The translations under genes and the position numbers were made by a program. A stretch of 45,437 nucleotides of DNA from positions 1 through 45,437 of the forward strand of contig DAIDAO010000049.1 of assembly GCA_027310575.1 (NCBI GenBank), in the 5' to 3' direction. Source of the DNA: a bacterium (GTDB taxonomy: Archaea; Thermoproteota; Nitrososphaeria; Nitrososphaerales; Gagatemarchaeaceae). Below the pieces are notes generated by a model. It made no database searches. It was not told the origin of the DNA and was given only the letters and a program-made list of their open reading frames with translations. Shown here piece after piece: positions 1 to 8,637 of this stretch. Every line of letters starts with the position of its first letter. Position 1 is the stretch's first letter.

Positions 1-29
1 GAAAAACAAGGAGGTGAGGGTAACCCGTT

Positions 30-680
30 TTAGTACGAGGTACCCTCGGTTGTAGATTCGGCGGACGGCAGGGTGGCTGGAATTTCCGGAAACTTCTCTT
101 TCATCCGGGTTTCAGCTACTGCGGAGGCCTCGGCAAGGATCTTCTCTGCGTCCTCGTTGGCCGCTTCGAAGTTCAGCGAGTATCCACCAACAGTCCCTGC
201 GTCTACCAGGATGCTACTCAGCAGACCAGAGATCTCACCGATCTCGCTCTCCGCCTCAGGCAGCACGCCCACCAAGCCTTGCTTGACGTTGCGTATCACT
301 GCCATCGCCGGAGTCAAGGTGACTACGATGTCGCCCAGTTCCGTGATCGTGTTGAGTCTGAGCACTATCTGCTCCAGAGCGAGCTTTGCCTGTGTGACCA
401 TCTTGTTCATCTTTCTGATCTCGGCAAGCTCGTTCGCGAAGACAGACGCGTGCTGTGTGTCGTGCTTCTGTAGAGAGCTCACGACCTTTGCGAAGATCGA
501 GTTGTCCCTCTCTCTGAGTTTTGTGGATGTGGAGTCGAGTTTGGCTACTTGGACCTGGATTTGTCGGACTGCGAGGTCGAGTCTTGGCTTAAGTGGACCG
601 GGATTCCTTACGGAGTCGCGGACCCTGTCGGCCATACCCTGGCTGTTTTGCTTTTCCCATTTACCTGCGAACGCAGACAT
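30..680 (-). CDS. cdvB: CdvB/ESCRT-III (Snf7-like) cell-division protein
   Basis: This 216-aa protein has the charged helical core of archaeal ESCRT-III. Basic, Gln/Lys-rich helices fill the first 100 residues, and the typical LNTITELGDIVVTLTPA stretch lies near residues 109-125. ESCRT-III proteins polymerise on the membrane and constrict it during division, and are remodelled by the ATPase CdvC/Vps4. The C-terminus carries FPEIPATLP (residues 197-205), which resembles the MIM2 peptide that binds the Vps4 MIT domain. I see no winged-helix extension of the kind that binds CdvA, so this may be a CdvB1/B2-type paralogue. The ATG at 678-680 follows upstream stops. The gene stands alone here, divergent from the phosphoesterase, and neither cdvA nor cdvC is in the window. 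Family assignment is firm; the paralogue class is inferred. Confidence 0.88.
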   Translation of the reverse strand: MSAFAGKWEKQNSQGMADRVRDSVRNPGPLKPRLDLAVRQIQVQVAKLDSTSTKLRERDNSIFAKVVSSLQKHDTQHASVFANELAEIRKMNKMVTQAKLALEQIVLRLNTITELGDIVVTLTPAMAVIRNVKQGLVGVLPEAESEIGEISGLLSSILVDAGTVGGYSLNFEAANEDAEKILAEASAVAETRMKEKFPEIPATLPSAESTTEGTSY

Positions 681-822
681 GGATAGCTTCGAATATCACG
701 CGGTCTCATATTCCCTAAGTGGAGGGTAGTATAATGTTCTTCACAACCGCATTAAGATTTGTTATTTTTGACCGAGGCTCGACCTTAACGTTTTATCACG
801 AACTCGCCCTGCAGCTGCGCGG

Positions 823-1512
823 ATGCGGAAGCTCGCTGTCATCTCCGACATACACGGGAACTTGGAGGCGCTCGACTCGGTGCTCGCCCAGCTGAAGGGC
901 CTGGAGATCATCTGCCTCGGAGACTTCGTGGACTACGGCGCCGAGCCGAACGAGGTGATAGAGAGGATAAGGGGGACTGGGGCGAGGTCGATAATCGGCA
1001 ACCACGACGCAGCCGCGCTGTCCGGGGACACGTCGATGTTCAACGCGAAGGCCGCGATGTCTTCGATGTGGACCAGGACGAAGCTGACGGACGAGAGCAG
1101 GGCCTTCCTTGAAGGGCTCCCGGAGGAGATGCGGGTCGACCTTGACGGAGTCGGGTTCTACTTCACGCACGGGAGCCCCGACGACCGCCTCTGGGAGTAC
1201 ATCGACCCGAGGACCGACGAGGGCATCATGGGTCACTTCCTCGATAAGCTCGGCGTCCAGGCGATGGGGCTCGGCCACACCCACCTCCCGTACGTGTGGA
1301 GGGACGGGAACAGGGTCGTCTTCAACCCCGGGTCGGTCGGGCAGCCGAGGGACGGAGACTGGAGGGCTTCGTACGCGCTGGTCTCGGTGGACCGCGCCGA
1401 GGTGGGGGTGCAGATAGGGAGGGCCGAGTACGACGTGGAGGGGGCCGCTTCAAAGATCAGGGCCGCCGGGCTCCCCGGCTCGCACGCCGAGAGGCTGGGT
1501 ACGGGAAGCTAA
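823..1512 (+). CDS. Calcineurin-like (YfcE/MJ0936-type) metallophosphoesterase
   Basis: A 229-aa protein with the full set of metal-binding motifs of the metallophosphoesterase superfamily: DIHGN near residue 9, GDFVDYG near 33, GNHDAA near 59, a central HGSPDD, and GHTH near 151. These ligate two metal ions for phosphodiester or phosphomonoester hydrolysis. Length fits the small archaeal YfcE/MJ0936 group, whose physiological substrate is generally unknown. A TTTTATC box at 791-797 sits about 28 nt before the ATG, as expected for leaderless transcription. The gene ends 34 nt before ileS, which has its own TATA-like box, so co-transcription is possible but not required. Confidence 0.9.
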   Translation: MRKLAVISDIHGNLEALDSVLAQLKGLEIICLGDFVDYGAEPNEVIERIRGTGARSIIGNHDAAALSGDTSMFNAKAAMSSMWTRTKLTDESRAFLEGLPEEMRVDLDGVGFYFTHGSPDDRLWEYIDPRTDEGIMGHFLDKLGVQAMGLGHTHLPYVWRDGNRVVFNPGSVGQPRDGDWRASYALVSVDRAEVGVQIGRAEYDVEGAASKIRAAGLPGSHAERLGTGS

Positions 1513-1546
1513 AATAATCCTGTTTGGGGACGCGTTGGTGGCTTGA

Positions 1547-4500
1547 GTGGTCCCAAGATTAGCCCGGCGTTATAGAAAGCCCCGGCCACTCGGCACAGCG
1601 TACGACTGGAAGTCGATAGAGGAGAAGGTCAGGAGGTTCTACGAGAAGCCCAGCGTGCGACTGAGGATAGCGAAGGCGGTAGCGAAGAGCAGGCCCGTCG
1701 GCTACGTCGAAGGCCCGCCGACGCTCAACAACCAGCCGCACATCGGGCACGTCCGCGGCAGGATGATGAAGGACCTGTGGTACAGGTTCAGGACCCTGCA
1801 AGGGGAGAACATAGTGTTCAGGGGCGGGTGGGACACTCAGGGGCTCCCCGTAGAGCTGCAGGCAGAGATGGAGCTCGGGCTTTCGGGGAACAAGTGGGAG
1901 GACCTCGAGAAGGTCGGGGTCGACAAGCTCGTCGCGAAGTGCAAGGAGATCATAGCGAAGTACAAGCTCGAGTGGGAGGAGGCGGACCGCCTCCTCGGGC
2001 TCATGATAGACCACGACAGGGCGTACATGACGTACCGCGACTCCTACATCGAGAGGGAGTGGTCGTACCTGGAGACCGCATGGGGTAAGGGCCTCCTCGG
2101 CGAGGGGTTCAAGGTCGTCCCCTACTGCCCCGAGTGCCAGACCGCGCTCAGCGCGGGGGAGGTGAGCCTCGGGGGGTACGAGAAGCTCGAGGACCCCAGC
2201 CTGTACTACAAGGCGAAGACCGAGGACGGGGCCTACCTCGTCCTCTGGACGACGATGCCGTTCACGGTGGTGACAGACGAGCTGGTCGGGGTGAAGCCCG
2301 ACTCCGAATACGAGTACGTGGCTGTGGGCCCGGAGACCTGGATCGTGGACGCGGGGAGGAAGGAAGCGATAGCCAAGGAGCTCGGCGTCGCGTTCGGGGG
2401 GACGACGAGGAGGGTGAGGGGGGCTGAGCTCGAGGGGCTGAGGTACGAGCACCCGCTGCTGGACCAGATACCCGGCCTCCGAGGTCCCGAGTTCGCCGGG
2501 AAGGTGCACAGGGTGGTGGCCGAGGACTACGTCGACGTCACGACGGGCACCGGCCTGGTCCACATGTCGCCGGCGAACGGCGAAGAGGACTTCGCGGTGG
2601 CGCAGAAGCGCGGGCTCCCGGTCTTCGCTCCGTTCGACGACAGGGTGAAGTTCACCGAGGGGGCGGGGAGGTTCGCCGGGCTCTTCGCGCGCGACGCTGA
2701 CGCCGCCGTCATCGACGCCCTCAGGGAGAAGGGGGCGCTCGTGTACGCCGGGAAGATAGTCCACGACTACCCGGTCTGCTGGAGGTCGGACGACAGGCTG
2801 GTCTGGCTGGCCAGGCGGGAGTACTTCTACTGGGTCGACAAGATACGCGCGGACGTGGGTAGGGCGGCGGAGAAGGTCGAGTACTTCTTCGACGGCCCCA
2901 AGAACAGGTTCCTCTCCGGGCTGGCAGAGTCCCCCCCGTGGTGCGTGACGAGGGAGAGGGTGTGGGGGAACCCGCTCCCGATCTGGGTCTGCGAGAAGTG
3001 CGGGGCGAAGACGGCTGCGTTCTCGCGGAAGGAGATAGTCAGGCAGGCCGTCGAGCTCCCGGACGGCCCGAAGTTCGAGCTGCACAGGCCGTGGATGGAC
3101 AGGGTCGTGCTCAGGTGCAGGGAGTGCGGTGGAAGGGCATACAGGGAGCCGTTCGTCCTCGACACGTGGCACAACAGCGGGGCGGCCCCGTACGCTTCCT
3201 TCACAGACGAGGAGTTCGCCAAGCTGGTCCCGGTGGGGTTCCTGACCGAGGGGATAGACCAGACGAGGGGATGGGCGTACACCCTCCTGCTCCTCAACGT
3301 GATCAGGTCCGGGAGGCCGCAGGCGCCGTACAGGAAGTTCCTCTTCCAGGGGCACGTCCTGGACGAGAAGGGGGAGAAGATGAGCAAGAGCCTCGGGAAC
3401 TTCATCGGGGGGCTCGACGTCCTCAGGAACTACTCGGTCGACGCGTCAAGGCTCTACATCCTCTCCAAGGCGTCCCCCGAGGACTCCGTCAGCGTGAGCC
3501 TGAAGGAGATAACCGGGAGGCCGTACCAGGTCCTCAACACGCTCTATCACCTCCACGTCTACCTGCAGCAGAACGGCGCCGTCGATGGGTACGATGCAGG
3601 GAAGCACACGGTCGCGTGGGCGTCGAAGAGGAAGCACCTCACGCTCGTGGACAGGTGGCTCCTGGCGAAGCTGGCCCGGACGAAGCGCGAAGTCATGGCT
3701 GCGTACGGCGGGGCGAGGTTCAACGAGGCGGCCAAGGGCGTGGAGGAGCTGGTGATCAACCATCTCAGCCAGACCTACGTCAGGCTCGTGAGGAACGAGC
3801 TCTGGAAGGACGACCCGAAGGAGCGGGGGAGGAGGCTGGCGGTCTACGCCGTCCTGGGCGAAGGGCTGAGGGCAGCGGACGAACTGCTGCACCCGATCTC
3901 CCCCTTCGTGACCGAAATGCTGTACCAGGAGGTCTTCGCCAGGCAGGGTTGGACGGAGCCGCTGCTGGCAGCCGGGATGGGGAGGCTCGAGGCGGCCGCG
4001 TCGAAGACGGCAGAGGAGACTGTCGACTTCGCGCTCCTGGTAGAGGAGGCGTGCAACTCCGCGAGGGAGAAGGCGAAGCTGAAGCGGCGCTGGCCGCTCA
4101 GGGAGGCGCAGCTCCTCGTCCGGCCGTCGTCCGCCGGAGTCGCGAAGAGCGCGAGGAACACAGTCTCGCTCCTCTGCAACGTCAAGAAGGCCGGGGTCGA
4201 GACGAGCGCCGCCAGGTTCCCAGCCACGTTCCGGCTGGCCCCCAACACGTCGCGGGTGGGCGCGCTCTTCAAGGAGAGGACAAGGGACGTGCTGGCGTCG
4301 ATCAGGCCCCTGGAAGGGAGGGCAGCGCTGCAGGCTTTCTGGTCCGGCAGGCCCGTCCGCGTAGGCTCGTTCGAGGTCCCGCTGTCCGTGTTCGAGCTCG
4401 CAGCCGCGCCCAAAGAGGGGTACGAAGTAGCCGAGAAGGGAGGGGTATTCGTGGCGCTGCCGAAGGGGAGGGACCAGAAGCTGGTCGCAGAGGGGCTGGT

Positions 4501-4747
4501 CAGGGACCTGGCGAGGAGGCTGCAGGCGCTGAGGAAGGAGAAGGGGTTCCTGCCCACAGCCATCCTCGGGTCTGCGTCTGTGGCCGGCCTGGAGAACGAG
4601 GACGTCGAGCTCCTGAAGCCGTTGCTCAGGGAGATGGCGTTCCTCGTCCGCGTGAGGAGGGTGGAGCTGAGTGCGGAGAAGCAGGGGACGGCAGGGTGGT
4701 CGGAGTCGGACCTAGACGGAAGGCCGATCTACATGAAGGTAGGCTGA
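1547..4747 (+). CDS. ileS: Isoleucyl-tRNA synthetase
   Basis: This 1066-aa class Ia synthetase charges tRNA-Ile in the cytoplasm. The HIGH motif is at residues 65-68 and KMSKS at about 611-615. The connective-peptide editing domain lies between them, and GWDTQGLPVELQAE follows HIGH. Zinc-type Cys pairs are visible (CPECQ near 195, CEKCG near 485, CRECG near 525), and a long C-terminal anticodon-binding region follows. Length is normal for an archaeal IleRS. The start is GTG 1547, since an in-frame TGA sits directly upstream. A TAAAATAATC box at about 1510-1519 lies 30-35 nt ahead. The last 36 bp overlap the convergent gtrA gene. Gln replaces the usual His in the GWD-x-H-GLP signature; I believe this is a lineage trait, but that is recollection. 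Confidence 0.97.
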   Translation: MVPRLARRYRKPRPLGTAYDWKSIEEKVRRFYEKPSVRLRIAKAVAKSRPVGYVEGPPTLNNQPHIGHVRGRMMKDLWYRFRTLQGENIVFRGGWDTQGLPVELQAEMELGLSGNKWEDLEKVGVDKLVAKCKEIIAKYKLEWEEADRLLGLMIDHDRAYMTYRDSYIEREWSYLETAWGKGLLGEGFKVVPYCPECQTALSAGEVSLGGYEKLEDPSLYYKAKTEDGAYLVLWTTMPFTVVTDELVGVKPDSEYEYVAVGPETWIVDAGRKEAIAKELGVAFGGTTRRVRGAELEGLRYEHPLLDQIPGLRGPEFAGKVHRVVAEDYVDVTTGTGLVHMSPANGEEDFAVAQKRGLPVFAPFDDRVKFTEGAGRFAGLFARDADAAVIDALREKGALVYAGKIVHDYPVCWRSDDRLVWLARREYFYWVDKIRADVGRAAEKVEYFFDGPKNRFLSGLAESPPWCVTRERVWGNPLPIWVCEKCGAKTAAFSRKEIVRQAVELPDGPKFELHRPWMDRVVLRCRECGGRAYREPFVLDTWHNSGAAPYASFTDEEFAKLVPVGFLTEGIDQTRGWAYTLLLLNVIRSGRPQAPYRKFLFQGHVLDEKGEKMSKSLGNFIGGLDVLRNYSVDASRLYILSKASPEDSVSVSLKEITGRPYQVLNTLYHLHVYLQQNGAVDGYDAGKHTVAWASKRKHLTLVDRWLLAKLARTKREVMAAYGGARFNEAAKGVEELVINHLSQTYVRLVRNELWKDDPKERGRRLAVYAVLGEGLRAADELLHPISPFVTEMLYQEVFARQGWTEPLLAAGMGRLEAAASKTAEETVDFALLVEEACNSAREKAKLKRRWPLREAQLLVRPSSAGVAKSARNTVSLLCNVKKAGVETSAARFPATFRLAPNTSRVGALFKERTRDVLASIRPLEGRAALQAFWSGRPVRVGSFEVPLSVFELAAAPKEGYEVAEKGGVFVALPKGRDQKLVAEGLVRDLARRLQALRKEKGFLPTAILGSASVAGLENEDVELLKPLLREMAFLVRVRRVELSAEKQGTAGWSESDLDGRPIYMKVG

Positions 4748-5185
4748 CGTCCCGGATTCGGGCACGGTCGACTCTTCCTCCTTCTTGATCCAGGCGAACC
4801 TGACGCTGAGCCAGTACCGCAGGAGGGACGCAGCCCCGATGCCGGCCAGGTTCGACACGGCGTAGTGGATGCCGAGGTAAGCGGTGCCAGCGTAGAGGAT
4901 GGCCAAGTTCACGAGGAGCCCTATCAGCATGAGGCCGTTGAACTTCAGCAGCCGGACCGCCATGTGGCCGTGCCTCCTGTCGCGGAAGGTCCAGAAATCG
5001 TTGAGGGCGAAGTTCGAGACGATCGATATCTCGATCGCGACCGCGCTCGCGTAGACGTAGTAGAGCCCCCCAAGGGCGAGGAGGACGAGCGCCCCTTCGT
5101 TGACTACGACCCCCGACAGGCCGACCAGGTTGAACTTGATGAAGCTCCGCCAGTAATCGAGAGTGAGAAGCGCATGGGCGTCCAT
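4712..5185 (-). CDS. GtrA-family membrane protein
   Basis: A 157-aa protein with four hydrophobic segments (about residues 17-38, 41-61, 82-103 and 108-128) and the GtrA-family spacing FNLVGLSGVVVN near the start and SNFALNDFWTF in the middle. GtrA-like proteins are proposed to flip polyprenyl-linked sugars or otherwise serve cell-surface glycan assembly. A TATA-like TTAAATA lies at about 5229-5235, far enough upstream to leave a leader of some 20 nt. A GAGGT Shine-Dalgarno-like motif sits 9 nt before the ATG, unlike the leaderless neighbours. Its 3' end overlaps ileS by 36 bp. No glycosyltransferase partner is adjacent. Confidence 0.82.
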   Translation of the reverse strand: MDAHALLTLDYWRSFIKFNLVGLSGVVVNEGALVLLALGGLYYVYASAVAIEISIVSNFALNDFWTFRDRRHGHMAVRLLKFNGLMLIGLLVNLAILYAGTAYLGIHYAVSNLAGIGAASLLRYWLSVRFAWIKKEEESTVPESGTSAYLHVDRPSV

Positions 5186-5240
5186 CCTGTCAAGACCTCG
5201 GATGGGCTCCGGCCCGCCGATGCCGCATATTTAACGGGGC

Positions 5241-6236
5241 CTAGACCTCGTAGTCAGAGAGGGTCGACTGGTAGGCGGCAAGGGGCCGGGCCGAGAACCC
5301 CATCTTCTTGAGGTCCCGTGCGAATTCGGCCGCGAAGCCATGGACTGTGTACACCATCTCGGGGGAGACGGACTGCACCAGGTCGAGCAGTTCCTGGTAG
5401 TCGCAGTGGTCGCTCAGCGGGAAAGAGTAGTCCGCGCCCATCATGTACTTGTACCCTGAGCCCATCGCCCATCCGCTGAACGCGACCAGGACCGCCCCGT
5501 ACTTCTTCTTCAGGTGCGCCATCAGCCTGCTCCGCCCGCTGGCCATGGGGCTCACCATCAGCCAGGGGCCGTGCGGGAGCCGGTCCATGTCCTCGGAGGG
5601 GTCGAACCTCTTCCCTGCCTTCAGCGGGACGCCATGCTCCATGTGTATCCTGTTCATCTCCGCCACGGCCTCGTGGTAGAAGATCGGGTCCCAGCTTGAG
5701 AAGTAGTAGGAGAGGAGCTGCGCCTTGCCGAGGGGATAGCCCATGAGCACGACAGGGTTCCCCCGGTCGTACGCGGAAGAGATCAGGCTGTTGACCTCCT
5801 TGACCAGCTTGGCGGTCGAAGGGAAGACGTAGTCGGGGGTCCCGTACGTGGTCTCCATGACCAGGATCCTCGCCTGCCTCGTCTTGCACTTGCCCAGGAA
5901 GGCCCGGGCCCTCCCCGAAGCGTCCCCCGTGTAGTAGACCTCGTCCCCTATCCTGATGGCTCGCGACCCCAAGATATGCCCCGAGTCGAGGAGCTCGACC
6001 CCCTCGGCCGCTTCGACCGTGTCGCCGAGGTCATAGCCGCGCGCCTTCGCGAGCTCGTTCGTCACGGAGGAGGCGATGATCCTTTCGCTCTTCGACGGCG
6101 TGTGCATGTGGTCGATGTGCGCGTGGGAGACGAAGGTGTAGTCGGCGCGCACGCGCGTGTGGGGGTCGAGGACGTAGCGGGTCTTGCTCATGTCCACCTG
6201 GATCCCTCCGTTGGCAGTGACGCTCGCCCCGCCCAA
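5241..6236 (-). CDS. Beta-CASP metallo-beta-lactamase nuclease (SNM1/ligase-associated exonuclease-like)
   Basis: A 331-aa MBL-fold hydrolase. The metal-binding HAHIDH motif is at residues 38-43, SGHILGS near 85-91, YTGD near 102-105, and SDHCDYQEL (a beta-CASP motif) near 275. A conserved YTVHGF follows. The pattern is closest to short COG1236-type proteins, which include bacterial ligase-associated DNA exonucleases and archaeal SNM1-like nucleases; it lacks the KH domains of archaeal CPSF. A DNA or RNA 5'-exonuclease role is inferred. TTG 6236 is preferred because VTANGGIQV must form the first strand of the fold and a TTAAAAG box lies 30 nt upstream at 6264-6270. An internal ATG at 6191 would remove that strand. 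No ligase gene is adjacent. Confidence 0.85.
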   Translation of the reverse strand: MGGASVTANGGIQVDMSKTRYVLDPHTRVRADYTFVSHAHIDHMHTPSKSERIIASSVTNELAKARGYDLGDTVEAAEGVELLDSGHILGSRAIRIGDEVYYTGDASGRARAFLGKCKTRQARILVMETTYGTPDYVFPSTAKLVKEVNSLISSAYDRGNPVVLMGYPLGKAQLLSYYFSSWDPIFYHEAVAEMNRIHMEHGVPLKAGKRFDPSEDMDRLPHGPWLMVSPMASGRSRLMAHLKKKYGAVLVAFSGWAMGSGYKYMMGADYSFPLSDHCDYQELLDLVQSVSPEMVYTVHGFAAEFARDLKKMGFSARPLAAYQSTLSDYEV

Positions 6237-6260
6237 GATGGGGCGCCGAGCGCGGCGCGC

Positions 6261-6272
6261 GCTTTTAAGCGC
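6261..6272. promoter_or_regulatory. TATA-like box of the beta-CASP nuclease inside the upstream gene's stop region
   Basis: The palindromic GCTTTTAAGC core, with CGCTTAAAAG on the minus strand, is centred about 30 nt before the TTG of the nuclease gene. It also contains the TAA stop of the glycosidase gene, so the two leftward genes may be transcribed separately despite a spacing of only 28 bp. Confidence 0.55.
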
Positions 6273-8571
6273 TTGAGATGCGGAAGACCTTCCACTCGCT
6301 CGCCTCGAGCGACGCGTCGAAGGTCATAGCGGGCGCGACCCTGAGGGTCCCGGCCTTGCTCCACGTCCCTTTCGCCGGGTCGTAGACCTCGAGGGGCGTG
6401 CTGAGGCGCTTGGCGAGGTCCGCACCCCGCGGAGGCAGGGTCACGGTGAACCTGGAGGGGGCCGCCGTGCCGTTGCCGAGGCACACGATCTGCCCGGGCG
6501 AATGGTAGCTGACCCCGAAGACCCCCTTCGGCATGTCGAGCCGCTCGAACTTCGCGTACTTCTCCCCGAGCTTCGAGGCGACCCTCCCCCCTGCGAAGAA
6601 GAGATGAGGCTTGCCCGCGCTCCTTCCGAGGAACGCAGAGAAGGGTTCCCCAGCCCAGAGGTCGCAGGCCGCGACCCAGGCGAGCCCAGACGAAGCCGCG
6701 GGCGACAGCGAAGCGCCGTCCGTGCCGACCGCGAAGCCGAGCTCCCCTTCCAGCAACGCCTCGAGGAAGCGCGCCGCAGCCACAGGGTCGGTCTCGTCCC
6801 CGTGGATCGTGCGACCGCCGGCGTCCACCCAGGCCGGGAACTCGCCCGGGGACCCGCCCAGGCGGACCGAATCGTCTGTGACCAGCCGCCCGACCTTCCC
6901 GAGGGTCAGGCTGCCTATTCCGGAGAGCCCAGACCTGTAGCAGGTGACTGCGTGAGCAAGGGTCGCGCGGGTCCAGACCCCGCCGAGCTGCCCCATGCCG
7001 TATGCGTCGTTGAAGTAGACCTGGTTCGTCGTCGGGACGCACCTGGGGCCGTACGGGGTGTCGAAGTCCTTCTCCAGGAGCCTGTGGGCCGCGGCCTGCT
7101 CCGCCGAGGCCATGAACTGGTGCCTGTAGGCAGCCACGACCGCGTCGACAGTGTCGTCGCTCCTGAGCCGCCCCGACGAGTCCCTGCAGAGCGAAAGGTA
7201 CCCGCGCTCGTCGACGAGCCTCTTCCTGACATGGTCGGTTATCATCTCCGAGCGCTCGCGGTACTTCGCGGCGTCCCCGGACTTCGTGAGCATGCGGCCC
7301 AGCTGCGCTGCGCTCGAGAGCGCGCCCGCGACAGCCAGAGAAACCTCAGGCACCTCGCCCGTGGGGTAACCGCTCCCGAGGTGCCTCCGCCACCCCTGAG
7401 GGAGCGACGGGTCCGTCACCACAGCGAAGTCCTTCGAGGAAGAGAGGAGGAACCCTGCGAGCTTCTTCACAAGCGGGAAGTGCGCGCGGGCCAGCTTCTT
7501 GTCCTGCGCCGCAAGCATGTGGTCGGCTATGGCCGAGAGCATGAGGGCGGTTTCGAGCACGCCGGGCTTCGTAGCGTCCAGGGAGTGCGGCAGCGAGCCG
7601 TCCTTGCGGATCGCAGGCTTCGCTTCGCCGATCACCCTCAGCGCGAGGGCCGGGTCGGCGTGTCTGAGCGCTGGGAGCACCTCGAGCCTGTCGAGCAGGT
7701 CTGCGGAGAACGCGCCGCCCTCGGTGGCCTGGAACGCCCAGGCCGCGGCTTCTGTCACCTCGCGCTCCGAACATGCGATCGCCGGGGCCGGCGGAGGAGC
7801 CTGCCTTTCCCCCGACTGGACCCGGCCGAACTCGACCAGAGCGTCCTCGAGCTTCCCGGGGCTGTAGATGGAGGCGTAAGTGATCTCGCGCGACTCCCCC
7901 AAGGAGAGCTCGATCTCATGCGAAGCGATGACAATGACCTGGCCCGACATCCCCGCTGTCCCCTCTGGGAGGTCCCCCGCTGACGCGACCTCCAGGGCCC
8001 TCGAGGCGTTGGAGGTCATGTAGTACTTCGAAGGGGAAGGGGACGCGCCGACCACCCTGGCTGAAGGCGGGTCCGACACCTCGTCCATGGCGACGTGGCT
8101 CTCCCTGTTGAACGCGTTGACGCCGAGCGAGCCCCAGACGTCAGAGGAGAAGTGGGCCGCGGTCGGGTCGGAGAGCACGAGCGCCCTGAGCTTGACCGGG
8201 CTCTGAGAACCGTTCCTCAGCTTCAGCTTCCGGAGGTAGCCGAGGGAGCGGCCGCGGTGGAACTCGAGCGACTGGCTGACTTCGACGCCGTCGAAGATCT
8301 TGGCCGCCAGCTGGACCGAACGGGGGCCGAGGCGGACCCCCCAGTCCGGCCTCTGCGCGTGCACGACTATCCCCGCCTGGACCTTGCAGAATGACAGCTG
8401 CTCGAAGCCGAAGAGCGCGCGGCGCTCCTGGAGCGAGTAGAACGAGCGGACCGAGCCGTCTGCGTCGACCTTCAGCCTGCACCCGCGGTTCTGGAGGCTC
8501 AGGGGGCGCCTGAGACCGGATGACCTCAGCCCCGGGGCCCTTAGAGACTCTACAGTGGCGCCCACGGGCAA
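6265..8571 (-). CDS. Six-hairpin (alpha/alpha)6-barrel glycosidase, glycogen-debranching-like
   Basis: A 768-aa protein with an N-terminal beta-rich half (about residues 1-260). This is followed by an (alpha/alpha)6 toroid with the feel of the six-hairpin glycosidase superfamily (GH15/GH63/amylo-alpha-1,6-glucosidase-like). Supporting stretches are DGSLPHSLDATKPG (about 325-340), QGWRRHLGSGYPTGEVPEVSLA (about 392-415), YGPRCVPTTNQVYFNDAYG (about 510-530) and a C-terminal beta domain. No signal peptide or membrane segment is seen, so a cytoplasmic oligosaccharide or storage-glucan role is likely. The exact substrate and catalytic acid cannot be fixed by eye. The TTG start is chosen because a GATATTATC box lies about 25 nt upstream (8590-8600). 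A domain-level call only. Confidence 0.68.
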   Translation of the reverse strand: MPVGATVESLRAPGLRSSGLRRPLSLQNRGCRLKVDADGSVRSFYSLQERRALFGFEQLSFCKVQAGIVVHAQRPDWGVRLGPRSVQLAAKIFDGVEVSQSLEFHRGRSLGYLRKLKLRNGSQSPVKLRALVLSDPTAAHFSSDVWGSLGVNAFNRESHVAMDEVSDPPSARVVGASPSPSKYYMTSNASRALEVASAGDLPEGTAGMSGQVIVIASHEIELSLGESREITYASIYSPGKLEDALVEFGRVQSGERQAPPPAPAIACSEREVTEAAAWAFQATEGGAFSADLLDRLEVLPALRHADPALALRVIGEAKPAIRKDGSLPHSLDATKPGVLETALMLSAIADHMLAAQDKKLARAHFPLVKKLAGFLLSSSKDFAVVTDPSLPQGWRRHLGSGYPTGEVPEVSLAVAGALSSAAQLGRMLTKSGDAAKYRERSEMITDHVRKRLVDERGYLSLCRDSSGRLRSDDTVDAVVAAYRHQFMASAEQAAAHRLLEKDFDTPYGPRCVPTTNQVYFNDAYGMGQLGGVWTRATLAHAVTCYRSGLSGIGSLTLGKVGRLVTDDSVRLGGSPGEFPAWVDAGGRTIHGDETDPVAAARFLEALLEGELGFAVGTDGASLSPAASSGLAWVAACDLWAGEPFSAFLGRSAGKPHLFFAGGRVASKLGEKYAKFERLDMPKGVFGVSYHSPGQIVCLGNGTAAPSRFTVTLPPRGADLAKRLSTPLEVYDPAKGTWSKAGTLRVAPAMTFDASLEASEWKVFRISSA

Positions 8572-8637
8572 GGGAGGCGGTGCCTGCGGATAATATCAGG
8601 GGGATTTACCGAAGTTGAGCTAGTGGATTTCGCCGAG

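Noticed and set aside
1559-4788. Long open frames antisense to or out of frame with ileS (up to about 600 codons)
   Set aside because: They are by-products of high G+C at third positions, have Arg/Pro/Gly-rich nonsense composition and lack any domain; ileS explains the DNA.
6502-7983. A 493-codon frame on the plus strand across the glycosidase gene
   Set aside because: Low-complexity charged sequence, no motif, and the opposite frame has a coherent fold and promoter.
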